Shown: piece after piece, positions 26,678 to 34,976 of the stretch
How the letters are laid out: each line of letters starts with the position of its first letter
Position numbering within the stretch: the first letter of the stretch is position 1
Origin: Verrucomicrobiales bacterium
GTDB taxonomy: Bacteria; Verrucomicrobiota; Verrucomicrobiia; Verrucomicrobiales; DEV007
Reading direction: 5' to 3'
Assembly: GCA_002698785.1 (NCBI GenBank)
Contig: PAAG01000016.1
Span: forward strand, 1 to 64,000
DNA length: 64,000 nt
Program-made: the position numbers and the translations under genes
The notes under the pieces: model-generated
The model's database searches: none
Told to the model about the DNA's origin: nothing
Seen by the model: only the letters and a program-made list of their open reading frames with translations

Positions 26678-28210
26678 ATGAACGCGAACGTACTCAAACC
26701 GTCTCTCGAAGAATTTACCGAACTTGCCAAAACCGGGAACCTCATCCCCGTCTGGACCGAGCTCGCCGCCGATTACGAAACGCCCATCTCCGCCTTCGAG
26801 AAACTCTCCACTGGCCACACCACTCCCTCCTTTCTCCTCGAGTCCGCCGAGAACAGCGAGCAGATCGGTCGCTTCTCCTTCATGGGCACCGACCCACGAC
26901 TCGAAATCCGCGCCCACGGCCGCGAAATCACCATTCGCGAAAAAGGCGAAGGCGCCTTCCAGACACGCATCCTCAGCGAAGAAGAAGGCGATCCCCTCCA
27001 CGAAGTCGAGCGCCTCATGTCCGCTTTCACACCCGTCGAGGTCGAAGGCCTCCCCCCCTTCACCGGCGGAGCCGTCGGCTTCATCGGCTACGACATGGTC
27101 CGCTTCTTCGAGCCCACAGTGCCCGATCCAGTCGACGAAGGCCTCGGACTCCCCGACATGGCCTTCGTCATCACCGACACCCTCCTCGTCTTCGACCACC
27201 GCTTTCGCAAAATGCAGGTCGTCGCCAACATCTGCACCGACGACTACGAAGACCTTCCCACCGCCTACGCAGCTGCCGGGCACCGCATCGCCGAGACCAT
27301 CCGCGCCCTCTCCAAAACCATCCCCGTCGCCCCCTTCTCCCTCATGGAAGAACCTGCCGACCGGCCCGACGCACAGGAGATCGTATCCAACACCACCAAA
27401 GAAGAATACGAAGGCATGGTCGAAAAAGCCAAAGAGTACATCCTCGCTGGCGACATCTTCCAGGTAGTGCCATCACAACGCTTCGAGATCGACTACACCG
27501 GACGCCCCCTCGACCTCTACCGAGCCCTCCGGCACGTCAATCCCTCCCCCTACATGTTCTGCCTCCAGTTCGGCAACGAATTTGCCCTCGTCGGCTCCTC
27601 CCCCGAAGTCCACGTCCAAGCCATCGACGGCAACATAAAGATCCGCCCCATCGCCGGCACCCGCTGGAGAGGCAAAACGCCCGAAGAAGACCAGGCCCTC
27701 GCCGACGACCTCCTATCCGATCCCAAAGAACTCGCCGAACACGTCATGCTCGTCGACCTCGCCCGCAACGACGTCGGGCGCGTCGCCGAATACACCAGCG
27801 TCGAAGTCACCGAATTCGAGATCATCGAGCGCTACAGCCACGTCATGCACATCGTCTCCAACGTCCGCGGAAAACTCCGCCAGGGCCAGAGCGCCTACGA
27901 CGTCCTGCGAGCCACCTTCCCTGCCGGCACCGTCAGCGGCAGCCCCAAGGTGAGAGCCATGCAGATCATCAACGAGATGGAGAAGTCGAAGCGCGGTGCC
28001 TACGCCGGAGCCGTCGGCTACTTCGGCTACGACGGCAACCACGACTCCTGCATCGCGTTACGCACCGTCGTCCTCAAAGACGAAAAAGCCTACATCCAGG
28101 CCGGCGCCGGAGTAGTAGCCGACTCCATCCCCGAAAACGAATACTTCGAAACCGTCAACAAAGCCAAAGGCATGATGCGCGCGATCGAGCGAGCGAAGTT
28201 GTTGGGGTGA
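26678..28210 (+). CDS. trpE: Anthranilate synthase component I
   Basis: 510 residues in full alignment with TrpE: the N-terminal regulatory domain with LLES (tryptophan-binding region), and a chorismate-binding domain with IVSNTTKEEYEGMVEKAK, GDIFQVVPSQR, IKIRPIAGTRWRG, DLARNDVGRVA, and FPAGTVSGSPKVRAMQII. It converts chorismate and glutamine (with TrpG) to anthranilate, the first step of tryptophan synthesis. No leader peptide or attenuator is evident in the 57-bp spacer. A degenerate copy of its last 125 bases occurs 1.2 kb downstream. Confidence 0.97.
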   Translation: MNANVLKPSLEEFTELAKTGNLIPVWTELAADYETPISAFEKLSTGHTTPSFLLESAENSEQIGRFSFMGTDPRLEIRAHGREITIREKGEGAFQTRILSEEEGDPLHEVERLMSAFTPVEVEGLPPFTGGAVGFIGYDMVRFFEPTVPDPVDEGLGLPDMAFVITDTLLVFDHRFRKMQVVANICTDDYEDLPTAYAAAGHRIAETIRALSKTIPVAPFSLMEEPADRPDAQEIVSNTTKEEYEGMVEKAKEYILAGDIFQVVPSQRFEIDYTGRPLDLYRALRHVNPSPYMFCLQFGNEFALVGSSPEVHVQAIDGNIKIRPIAGTRWRGKTPEEDQALADDLLSDPKELAEHVMLVDLARNDVGRVAEYTSVEVTEFEIIERYSHVMHIVSNVRGKLRQGQSAYDVLRATFPAGTVSGSPKVRAMQIINEMEKSKRGAYAGAVGYFGYDGNHDSCIALRTVVLKDEKAYIQAGAGVVADSIPENEYFETVNKAKGMMRAIERAKLLG

Positions 28211-28334
28211 TTTTTCGCTAACCTCGTTAAAGCACGGTATCGCCTACGACTCCATAAATTTACCGACTATGAAAAGGCGAGGGCTCGGAACTCTTTGACG
28301 ACTTGTAGTCACATCGTTAACCTCCGAGGAGCGC

Positions 28335-28847
28335 ATGGCAATTTACTACCATCTCAGCACCTCAGGAGAAGACACGAATCTCCAGCTCTATTCATATCGA
28401 GAAGCAAAACGAGGCTGGGATAGCCTCTACAGGGAATACGAAAAATACGGAGACGAAGCAGACGACCTCAAAGAAAGATGCGTTTTTGTATTGGCAACTT
28501 TGGGTCTGAGCATTTCGCAACTTCTTGGACAGAATAACCCTGACGTCGGAGAAAGAGTCCCCTATCCCCGTAACATCTTCTTCAACCTAGTTGACACCCA
28601 CCAACTCGATCCCCGGTTGAAGGAGAAATATAATCGATTCAATTATTTCTATAATGGCTGCCGCCATTTCGGCGTAACCCTCAACGACAGCGCTCACAAT
28701 AAAATCGACGAGCTCACGTTTAAAGTTGCTTCTGAATGCTTTGAATTTGGATTGGAGATTTGGCGCATCGTAATAAACATCTACGCAGCGGACCCCGAAA
28801 ACGATTTATCGGAGCTTTTTACCTTCGATACGCTTTCAGACTATTGA
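28335..28847 (+). CDS. Orphan gene of unknown function after trpE
   Basis: 170 residues, mostly helical and soluble, preceded by an excellent ribosome binding site (GAGGAG, 5 bases before the ATG). A conserved-looking RFNYFYNGCRHFG stretch near residue 97 has an Arg-His arrangement reminiscent of HEPN-type helical proteins, but I cannot assign it. Base composition is more AT-rich than trpE, and it is surrounded by gene remnants, consistent with an acquired accessory gene. Confidence 0.65.
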   Translation: MAIYYHLSTSGEDTNLQLYSYREAKRGWDSLYREYEKYGDEADDLKERCVFVLATLGLSISQLLGQNNPDVGERVPYPRNIFFNLVDTHQLDPRLKEKYNRFNYFYNGCRHFGVTLNDSAHNKIDELTFKVASECFEFGLEIWRIVINIYAADPENDLSELFTFDTLSDY

Positions 28848-28991
28848 TAGCCCCAACATACGACGAACGATGGGCAAGCATATAATTATGAGTATGAAGA
28901 ATTATCCACACCTTTTCAAATCAACTCCCCGTCGCTACCCGTAGCAGCACAATATTTCAGCCCCCCTCAAAAAACACAAGTGCCCGCGGAA

Positions 28992-29369
28992 ATGCCAAAT
29001 GAAACACTACCGCTCCCAGGATCGGCACCTGCGGACATCCAGACCTTGATCACAAAGCGCGCTCGCCAGGCATGGCTGATACCCGTTATCATATGGATAG
29101 GCGCCTCTGGAATCGCATGAATTCCCGGAATACGGTTCCTCCCAGGAATTGTTTTCGCATTAATCGGACTAGGCAGAATTGTCGTCCTCTTCTGGGGACT
29201 ATTTCGCGCCTTCAGCGTATGGCAATATCGTCGACAAATCCCATCAGTGAAACCACATGCCATCACCGCATTTTGCCTCTGCGGAATCCCACTCGTTTTG
29301 GGATCTGCGCTGTTTCTCTACCTCCTTTTCCTTCCTACTGGAAAACCGCCGTTCTGGATTATCGATTAG
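28992..29369 (+). pseudogene. Membrane-protein gene interrupted by in-frame TGA
   Basis: From the ATG at 28992 the frame runs through a TGA at 29118-29120 (codon 43) to TAG at 29367. Both sides read as one coherent membrane protein: a soluble start (MPNETLPLPGSAPADIQTL), AWLIPVIIWIGASGIA before the TGA, and after it a glycine/phenylalanine-rich helix, QYRRQIPSVKPH, and a last helix LVLGSALFLYLLFLP. The frame is also open upstream without a stop to about 28853. The simplest reading is a nonsense-mutated gene; recoding as selenocysteine in a membrane helix seems unlikely. Confidence 0.55.
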
Positions 29370-29421
29370 CGGCTTTACAAAAGGAACCTCCAGAATGGCC
29401 CGCTGGCATTCAGCACCTCTC

Positions 29422-29550
29422 ACAAAGCCTACATACAGGCCGACACCGAAGTAGTCGCCGACCCGTCCCCGAAAAGAATACATCGAACCTCTAAACAAGG
29501 CTAAGGGTATGAAGTAGGTGATCGTACGGGCGAATGAGCTGTTAAGGTAA
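29422..29550 (+). pseudogene. Degenerate second copy of the trpE 3' end
   Basis: The stretch aligns base by base with the last 125 bases of trpE (about 28086-28210): AAAGCCTACAT.CAGGCCG, GTAGT.GCCGAC, CCCGAAAA.GAATAC, AA.AA.GC.AA.GG.ATGA, ending GTTAAGGTAA against GTTGGGGTGA. A 1-bp deletion and several substitutions, including a stop, break the frame. It marks either the scar of a duplication or insertion at the end of trpE or the relic of a paralog. Confidence 0.75.
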
Positions 29551-29744
29551 TTTCACCAACAGTGGAATGAAGTAGGAAACAGGGACCCAAAGGAGGATCC
29601 AAACGTTTTAACTAGAAGCCATCTCATCAATTTCTGAAGAGTATAGTGGCACATCCCAGATAGAGGAAAACGACGAAGTCTTCGTGATAGTATTCCCAGC
29701 AAACAACGAGTCTCCAGAAGTTGTGCAGCCAAGAGAAAAGACGC

Positions 29745-30390
29745 TCAACTTTTCATCGTCTGACGTAGCGCCGTAGCGGACTTCGGTCTTGAGCTTTGTG
29801 AATGCGGTTTGACCGGTTGGGTGCGATCATTTTGGTCTCGTAGAACTCGGTCGAGCGGATCACTGTCGTAGGCTTTGTCACCAATGAGAACCTTCGGATA
29901 TTCAGGGATCCAAAGCCATTCCAGAGTTGGTTCCACCAACCTCACTTCAGCCGGCGAAGCGCCTTCTATCCTTCCGATGATAGGAAGACCATTCCCGTCG
30001 AGGATAGCCATGAACTTTGTTCCCCTGCCCCGCTTGGTCTTCCCGACTTGGCGCACCTTTTGTCGCCGAAACAAAAGTCCCGTCGATAAACCATTCTTCC
30101 AAGGCCAGCTCGCAGCGATTCCGAAGATCTTCGGCCAATGCGACCACGAGATCTTCGAAGATTCCTATCTCTCACAATCGTAGAAATCGCCGATAAACTG
30201 TCTTGTAATTTCCATATCTCTCCGGCCGATCGGCCCACTGCGTTCCGGTGTGAAGAATCCAAAGAACTCCGCTCAAGACCTCGCGACAATCCTTCCACTG
30301 TCGACCTTCCCCACCCTTCCTAACAGGGTCTTCTGGAAGGATGCTTTTGACGATGTTCCATTGCTGTCGGCAAGTTCCATCGATTATCAT
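29745..30390 (-). mobile_element. IS5-family transposase remnant (broken)
   Basis: Read on the minus strand, fragments line up in order with IS5-type DDE transposases: QQWNIVKSILPEDP, REVLSGVLWILHTGTQWADRPERYGNYKTVYRRF (N-terminal DUF4096-like domain), [13 protein letters not shown], then [30 protein letters not shown] and [16 protein letters not shown]. An in-frame TGA (near 30170) and a frameshift (near 30060) inactivate it, and the C-terminal third is missing. I could not define terminal inverted repeats. Confidence 0.85.
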
Positions 30391-30685
30391 TATACACACT
30401 AAAATAGTATAAGCGGCATTTATGAGATTGCTTCTAGACGCCTTGGGCACTCGACTATCAAACATTCTCATGCTTCCCAATCCCCAAGAAATCCACCAGC
30501 GGTTTCGCCGCCCCAAGAACATGAATGACATTTCCCTGCATTAGATTCTTGACAAACATATCTATTATTTCCTATTTACACTGACAACGTCGATACATAC
30601 CCATTCAAATGATAAGTCACTACAAATGGATCAACTTAACCATTCCAGCAAAGGTCCACCTATAGCCCAGAAAACACGATCAGAC

Positions 30686-31180
30686 ATGAAACTTAAACGC
30701 GCGATACTATCGGCAAGCATTCTTCTGTGGACTCTTGCGCATCCGGCCCATCTCGTCACAGCACAAGAAACTGCCGCCGCAACTGGCGACATAACAAAAA
30801 ACCCGGTTGATCCCATAATCATTAAGGAACTGGTAGGAGATTGGAAAAACGAGCTCAATTCCACGCTCTCCATCAAAAGAATCGATCCGAACTCCGGCTT
30901 GATTACCGGTTCCTACGCCTCTCCTTCGGGCACCCCCGGCCAAGCCTTCCCCTTGACGGGGTGGGTAAACACTGCTCCAGCAACGACAAAGGGTGACCAT
31001 GTAGTAGTGGTCAGCTTTTCTGTTCGATGGGGAAAAATCGGTAGCGTGACCGCGTGGAACGGTTTTTACCGACTTCAAAGCAATACCCCCACAATCATCG
31101 GACAGTGGCACCTTGCGCGACCGAATACAGATTTCCCGTGGGATCATATCCTCACCGGCCAAGATCGGTTTACCAAGTAA
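30686..31180 (+). CDS. Secreted avidin/streptavidin-family biotin-binding protein
   Basis: 164 residues: a signal peptide (about 1-26, cleavage near VTAQE), a short linker, then an avidin domain from about residue 48. Ligand residues of streptavidin are matched: GDWKNELNST (W53, N55, S59), GSYAS (Y77), SVRWG (W115), TAWNGFY (W124), IGQWHL (W141), FPWDH (W152) and GQDRFTK (D160). A complete tryptophan set and the terminal D indicate real high-affinity biotin binding outside the cell. The ATG at 30686 begins the signal peptide. A second avidin-like gene follows 44 bases later. Located beside an IS5 remnant, so possibly acquired. Confidence 0.9.
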   Translation: MKLKRAILSASILLWTLAHPAHLVTAQETAAATGDITKNPVDPIIIKELVGDWKNELNSTLSIKRIDPNSGLITGSYASPSGTPGQAFPLTGWVNTAPATTKGDHVVVVSFSVRWGKIGSVTAWNGFYRLQSNTPTIIGQWHLARPNTDFPWDHILTGQDRFTK

Positions 31181-31224
31181 AAAAACGTACAAGTGAAAAA
31201 CGCAAATTTCACCAAAACTTCCCC

Positions 31225-31716
31225 ATGAACGAACTTGCAAAACTGAAACCGGTCTGGGTCGGACTTTGGATAAACCGCAAATCGTCTCTACTTCGCATCT
31301 TCGACTTGAAGGCTGTCACTGAGGGAACGAACCGCACTCATTACCGCATCAAAGGTGCCTATCAAACAGGCGTGGGCCGCCCGGATTCCACCACTCGTTT
31401 CCCAGTAACAGGTTTCGTTACGGGTGATCAAATTGTCTTCACAGTAAGTTTCCGGGTCGCCGATAACAATCGTGAAGACGACGAACCCAAGGATGCTATG
31501 ACCGCTTGGGCCGGTCAAATCATGCCGGACCAGGAGAATTGCGAGATTCAAACGCTCCAGACACTCTGGCATCTCACCCGTAATGTTGTGGAAGGAGAGG
31601 ATGATACCGATCCAAACCCGGAGAAGGACCATGGCTGGGCGAGCTTGCTCGCTGGCGCTGATACTTTTAGAAAGATTTCTGACGATCCAAACGCATCACC
31701 TCCAACCCTCGAGTAG
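31225..31716 (+). CDS. Avidin-family protein without signal peptide
   Basis: 163 residues, a divergent paralog of the preceding gene. It keeps GLWINRKSS (W15, N17, S21), KGAYQT (Y46), TAWAGQ (W95), TLWHLTR (W115), HGWASLL (W138) and GADTFRK (D146), but has phenylalanine (F76) where the streptavidin W79 equivalent sits, and a longer loop (NNREDDEPKD) before strand 7. No signal peptide is visible from the ATG at 31225, so it is probably cytoplasmic unless an upstream start is used. Biotin binding is likely but perhaps weaker; that is inference. Confidence 0.8.
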   Translation: MNELAKLKPVWVGLWINRKSSLLRIFDLKAVTEGTNRTHYRIKGAYQTGVGRPDSTTRFPVTGFVTGDQIVFTVSFRVADNNREDDEPKDAMTAWAGQIMPDQENCEIQTLQTLWHLTRNVVEGEDDTDPNPEKDHGWASLLAGADTFRKISDDPNASPPTLE

Positions 31717-31783
31717 TTAGTTTGAGCCCGTTTTAAAAGCCCGGTGAGCGATCACTGACCGCCATCAGTGTTGACCACCAGCC

Positions 31784-32197
31784 ATGAATGACTACAACTT
31801 AACTCCAAAACTACTCGACCGTATTGCGAGAGAGCATCTGAGGGGCACACCTCCAGATGTAATTAAGCACGACATGGAGAAAGAAGGAATCCCTCAAGCA
31901 TTGACTCAGACCCTAATAGAAGCGATAGACGCCGAAATCGACAAAGCTCGACGATCACATAATCTCAAATCCTTTGGAGCCAAAATCGGGCTACATTTCT
32001 GCTGCGTTTTGGTTCTTTGTTTATGCTGGATCGCTGGAATGGGTTGGGAAGCAATACAACCCGAAAGAGGGAACCTGATTCCGCTAAACATTTTTGGGAT
32101 CAACGTAGTTGATTCAATCGTTGCAACTGTCCTGGTATCACTTGCCCTAACATCAATAGCAACGTTCTTTTACATGTTCAAAATCTATTTTCAGTAA
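31784..32197 (+). CDS. Small membrane protein
   Basis: 137 residues. The soluble helical N-terminus (about 1-62) resembles a short helix-turn-helix-like repeat (LTPKLLDRIAREHLRGTPPDVIKHDM); two membrane helices follow at about 66-88 and 108-133. Function unknown. It lies 67 bases after the avidin pair. Confidence 0.6.
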   Translation: MNDYNLTPKLLDRIAREHLRGTPPDVIKHDMEKEGIPQALTQTLIEAIDAEIDKARRSHNLKSFGAKIGLHFCCVLVLCLCWIAGMGWEAIQPERGNLIPLNIFGINVVDSIVATVLVSLALTSIATFFYMFKIYFQ

Positions 32198-32308
32198 AAT
32201 ATAAATAGAAAATAGAATTACAGTAAATAGAGAATGAGTAAGGTCGAAGATGGAGGTCATAGGGAGCTGCAGTGCCAGTCTGCGTCGTTCGATCATCACA
32301 GAGCAATA

Positions 32309-32824
32309 TCATTTCCTTTCAGCCCACCTCACCGGCAACATCCTCCCCACATCCACCGGATGACTATCATACTTCTCATACAGCCGCAGATACTTCTCGG
32401 GATCGATGGGCGTCTCTGACAGGATCTGCATCAATCCTCGGAAAAACCCTTCCCTCTTCTGCGCCGGAGCAAACAAGAGCAGGCATTGCGCCTCCTCATC
32501 CGTATCGTTGCGAAAGGAGTGTGGCGTGAACCTCGGAAAGTGCGCAACCGATCCAGGGCCCACTTGCCGCACCTCTTCCGCAGTCTGGAGAGTCAATGTC
32601 CCCTTCGTCACGAAGAACGACTCATCCATGAATCGATGGTAGTGCAAGTTCGCCCCAATCACCCGAGGTGCCAGCGTGATCTCATACAGCCCAGTATGGT
32701 CGCCAGACATTTCGCTGGTAATGACAAATCGGACTGATACGCCGTTCGCCTCCAACAACTCGCCGTCTTTTGGTCCTAGGATAGTTGCTCTGTTTTCGAG
32801 AGCATCAGAAAGCAGGTCGTTCAT
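32309..32824 (-). CDS. Cupin-domain protein
   Basis: 171 residues with one cupin barrel: motif 1 around LHYHRFMDESFFVTKGTLTL (metal ligands H, H, E) and motif 2 around VAHFPRFTPHSFRN (H). Such single-domain cupins include quercetinase-like and ECF-associated proteins. It is the last gene of the ECF41 sigma-azoR-cupin unit, 10 bases after azoR, so likely induced by the same sigma factor. Confidence 0.85.
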   Translation of the reverse strand: MNDLLSDALENRATILGPKDGELLEANGVSVRFVITSEMSGDHTGLYEITLAPRVIGANLHYHRFMDESFFVTKGTLTLQTAEEVRQVGPGSVAHFPRFTPHSFRNDTDEEAQCLLLFAPAQKREGFFRGLMQILSETPIDPEKYLRLYEKYDSHPVDVGRMLPVRWAERK

Positions 32825-32834
32825 AAATAGATGC

Positions 32835-33452
32835 TCAGGAATGGAGTTTAGAGTGTGTAGTAGGCATTAAAGAATCACGCATGCGTTCACGGAGCTCATC
32901 GATCTTCTCCCCCACAAGGGCTTCGTTCACCGTTTCATCTAGACTGAACACGGTCGTATCTTCGATGCCTATAAATCGCAGAATCCCCGCTAAGTAGCTC
33001 CCGACCGGATCGATCCCATTCGGGCTGCCGACCTCCCCACCTCGCGCGACGATTACGTAGGCTCGTTTTCCCGCCAACAGTCCCGTTCGGTTACCCGAAT
33101 CGTCGAGAAAAAATGTCTCTCCCTCTCTCACCACCAGGTCGATCCAGGCTTTCAGCGTCGACGGGACATGGAAGTTATATACCGGACACGTCACCAGAAT
33201 GGCATCGCAGGCCATCAGCTCATCTACCAATTCATTGGAAACTCCAAGCGCAGGCGTGTCCCTCTCTCCCCTAAAAAAGCCCGAAAGCACCTCCCCACTT
33301 AAATGGGGCGGCGGATTCACCGCAAGATCCCGTCGCACGACCACTGCGTCCGGATGGCGCTCCCGCCATGTTGATTCAAAGGTATCGCCCAAACGGCGGC
33401 TGTGGGAGTCGCTCAAGCGAGCGCTGGCATCGATTCTGAGTAACGTCTTCAT
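32835..33452 (-). CDS. azoR: FMN-dependent NADH-azoreductase
   Basis: 205 residues of flavodoxin fold in the AzoR/AcpD family: LLRIDASARLSDSHSRRL at the phosphate-binding N-terminus, VTCPVYNFHVPSTLKAWIDLVVREGETF in the middle, and VARGGEVG before the C-terminal helices. It reduces quinones or azo compounds using NADH via FMN. An ECF-type promoter TGTCAC-N16-TTGTCC (33467-33494) lies just upstream, identical in layout to that of the sigma gene. Confidence 0.9.
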   Translation of the reverse strand: MKTLLRIDASARLSDSHSRRLGDTFESTWRERHPDAVVVRRDLAVNPPPHLSGEVLSGFFRGERDTPALGVSNELVDELMACDAILVTCPVYNFHVPSTLKAWIDLVVREGETFFLDDSGNRTGLLAGKRAYVIVARGGEVGSPNGIDPVGSYLAGILRFIGIEDTTVFSLDETVNEALVGEKIDELRERMRDSLMPTTHSKLHS

Positions 33453-33466
33453 ATCTTCATCAACAA

Positions 33467-33494
33467 GGACAAAGACCGAAGAAAAAACGTGACA
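33467..33494 (-). promoter_or_regulatory. ECF41-type promoter of azoR
   Basis: On the minus strand TGTCAC (33489-33494), 16 bases, then TTGTCC (33467-33472), 15 bases before the azoR ATG at 33452. The same two boxes with the same spacing occur before the ECF sigma gene. ECF41 promoters are known to have a TGTCACA -35 box and a GTC-containing -10. Confidence 0.8.
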
Positions 33495-33503
33495 GAAACC
33501 GGC

Positions 33504-34352
33504 TCAAAAAGAGAGATTCTTCAACTTCGCCGGATCGACGATAGAATGAATGTTCGTAATCCGCCCCGCTTCATCGAAACGAAATACCTGGCAGTTGTAT
33601 AGCGTCCCGCCCTCAAAGAAACAGATTGCTGGCTCATGATTGATCGCGACAAACCGGTGCTCCTTCCCATCGAGAAACAGCGCGAAAACGGATTGCAGCA
33701 AACGGGCCACCTCCTCGCGACCGCTTACCTCGTCCCGAACCACCTTCACATTCCGTCCGCCATCGGCCATCACGCGGACGTCCTTTACCAACAGACTTTC
33801 CAGCGACTCCATGTCCGCATTCGCCAGCGCCGCGAGATAAGGCTCAAGCTGCTCCTCCAATCCCTTTCCAGTTTCCGGTTCGACCGATGAATCACAAAAG
33901 GTAACCGCCCCTACCTTCTTCCTCGCCCGGCTCAGCAGTTGTCGCGAGTTCTCCACCGACATCTCCAGCACTTCGGCAATCTCCTCGTGAGAGTAGTCGA
34001 ATCCCTCCTTCAGGATAAACACCGCCCGCTCCTTTGCATTCAACTGCTCCAGCAAAACCAGCAGCGAATACCGAGCCACCAGCTTACGGTCCAGCGTGGA
34101 CTCAGGAGTTTCCGTCGAGACCGGCTCCGGCAGCCAGACGCCATACCCCGAAAATCGATCCTGCCGCTTCTTAAAATTGATCGAGAGATTCACAACCGTC
34201 CTGACAAGATAGCCATCTTCGTTCTCGATCCCCGAACGATTGGCAGAAAGAAACTTCTCCATGGCATCCTGCACGAGATCCCGGGCATCCTCATATGACC
34301 CCACAATATTGTAGGAACAGGCCAGCAGTTTGCGATAAATCGACGGCATCAT
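33504..34352 (-). CDS. ECF41-type RNA polymerase sigma factor with SnoaL-like C-terminal domain
   Basis: 282 residues from the ATG at 34352. Sigma region 2 (about 1-65) contains SYEDARDLVQDAMEKF and region 4 (about 90-150) contains LNAKERAVFILKEGFDYSHEEIAEVL. The C-terminal 120 residues are SnoaL/NTF2-like. ECF41 hallmarks are present: WLPEP (73-77), DGGR (197-200) and DPAKL (273-277), the counterparts of WLPEP, DGGGR and NPDKL. In this group the C-terminal extension controls activity in place of an anti-sigma factor. The longer frame to 34457 is rejected because an ECF41-like promoter lies inside it; transcription from that promoter would be leaderless or nearly so. Confidence 0.9.
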   Translation of the reverse strand: MMPSIYRKLLACSYNIVGSYEDARDLVQDAMEKFLSANRSGIENEDGYLVRTVVNLSINFKKRQDRFSGYGVWLPEPVSTETPESTLDRKLVARYSLLVLLEQLNAKERAVFILKEGFDYSHEEIAEVLEMSVENSRQLLSRARKKVGAVTFCDSSVEPETGKGLEEQLEPYLAALANADMESLESLLVKDVRVMADGGRNVKVVRDEVSGREEVARLLQSVFALFLDGKEHRFVAINHEPAICFFEGGTLYNCQVFRFDEAGRITNIHSIVDPAKLKNLSF

Positions 34353-34360
34353 ACAAGAGA

Positions 34361-34388
34361 GGACAATCGAACCCGAGCAAGCGTGACA
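34361..34388 (-). promoter_or_regulatory. ECF41-type autoregulatory promoter of the sigma gene
   Basis: Minus-strand TGTCAC (34383-34388), 16-base spacer, TTGTCC (34361-34366), ending 8 bases before the ATG at 34352. It is the exact counterpart of the azoR promoter, implying that the sigma factor drives its own gene. Confidence 0.8.
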
Positions 34389-34457
34389 GTTCACCTCAAT
34401 TTTCCCAATAAAAAATTCAAGCCGCTCACGCCTCGTTCCCACAATCGGATCTTCCAT

Positions 34458-34976
34458 TTTTATTGTGTTTATGTTAGAATAAAGTTCCTCGATCTTCTTT
34501 CAATACCTACCACCACCTGCTCAACAATCCGCCCTGACTCGTTCCTAGCCTCCTAAGAATTGAAATGATGAGAATCGCCGATAAATGTGGAGAAATGCAT
34601 CAGCCTCAATTCACGCATACCCACCTCACCAACAGAGACCTAACTCTTACCCAAACCCAAAAACTCGCCAAAAATGATGAAAAACGAAACCCCCATCATT
34701 TCCCATCATTTTGAAATCTACGCCCGGTAAACCCCCGCCCCCCACACCAAAGACCAGAATCCTGATTCTGATATCTGACTTCCGCCATCTGACCTCAGCC
34801 CCCCCATCATTCTCCACACACTGCCATATTCCGGCGAATTCTTGGTCATCGCCAATTCTAATCGGCGCACCGCCCTTCCTCCCTGTGCCCGCGCTTGCAT
34901 GCCCAGGCTCTCCATCTATCCTGAATACACCCCCGGGTCCCATTCCATCCATGACCCGCATCCTTCCCACCGAAAT
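34458..34976. other. Non-coding spacer
   Basis: About 520 bases. It contains a promoter-like TGTGTTTATGTTAGAAT (34464-34480, plus strand), AT-rich sequence with repeated ATCATTTT, and a C-rich stretch with degenerate CTGATATCTGACTTCC / ATCTGACCTC repeats. No gene with convincing features is visible. Confidence 0.5.

Noticed and set aside
26593-28221. A 542-codon arginine-rich open frame overlapping trpE
   Set aside because: It is a frame-shifted shadow produced by strong C bias at third positions; its amino-acid composition (Arg/Pro/His runs) is not protein-like and trpE is unambiguous.
29422-29550. Considered as a CRISPR-like or attachment repeat of trpE
   Set aside because: Only one degenerate copy exists, no integrase is adjacent, and no exact core repeat could be defined.
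34353-34457. A 35-codon N-terminal extension of the ECF sigma factor
   Set aside because: The ECF41-like promoter at 34361-34388 lies within it, and the conserved sigma region 2 begins after the ATG at 34352.
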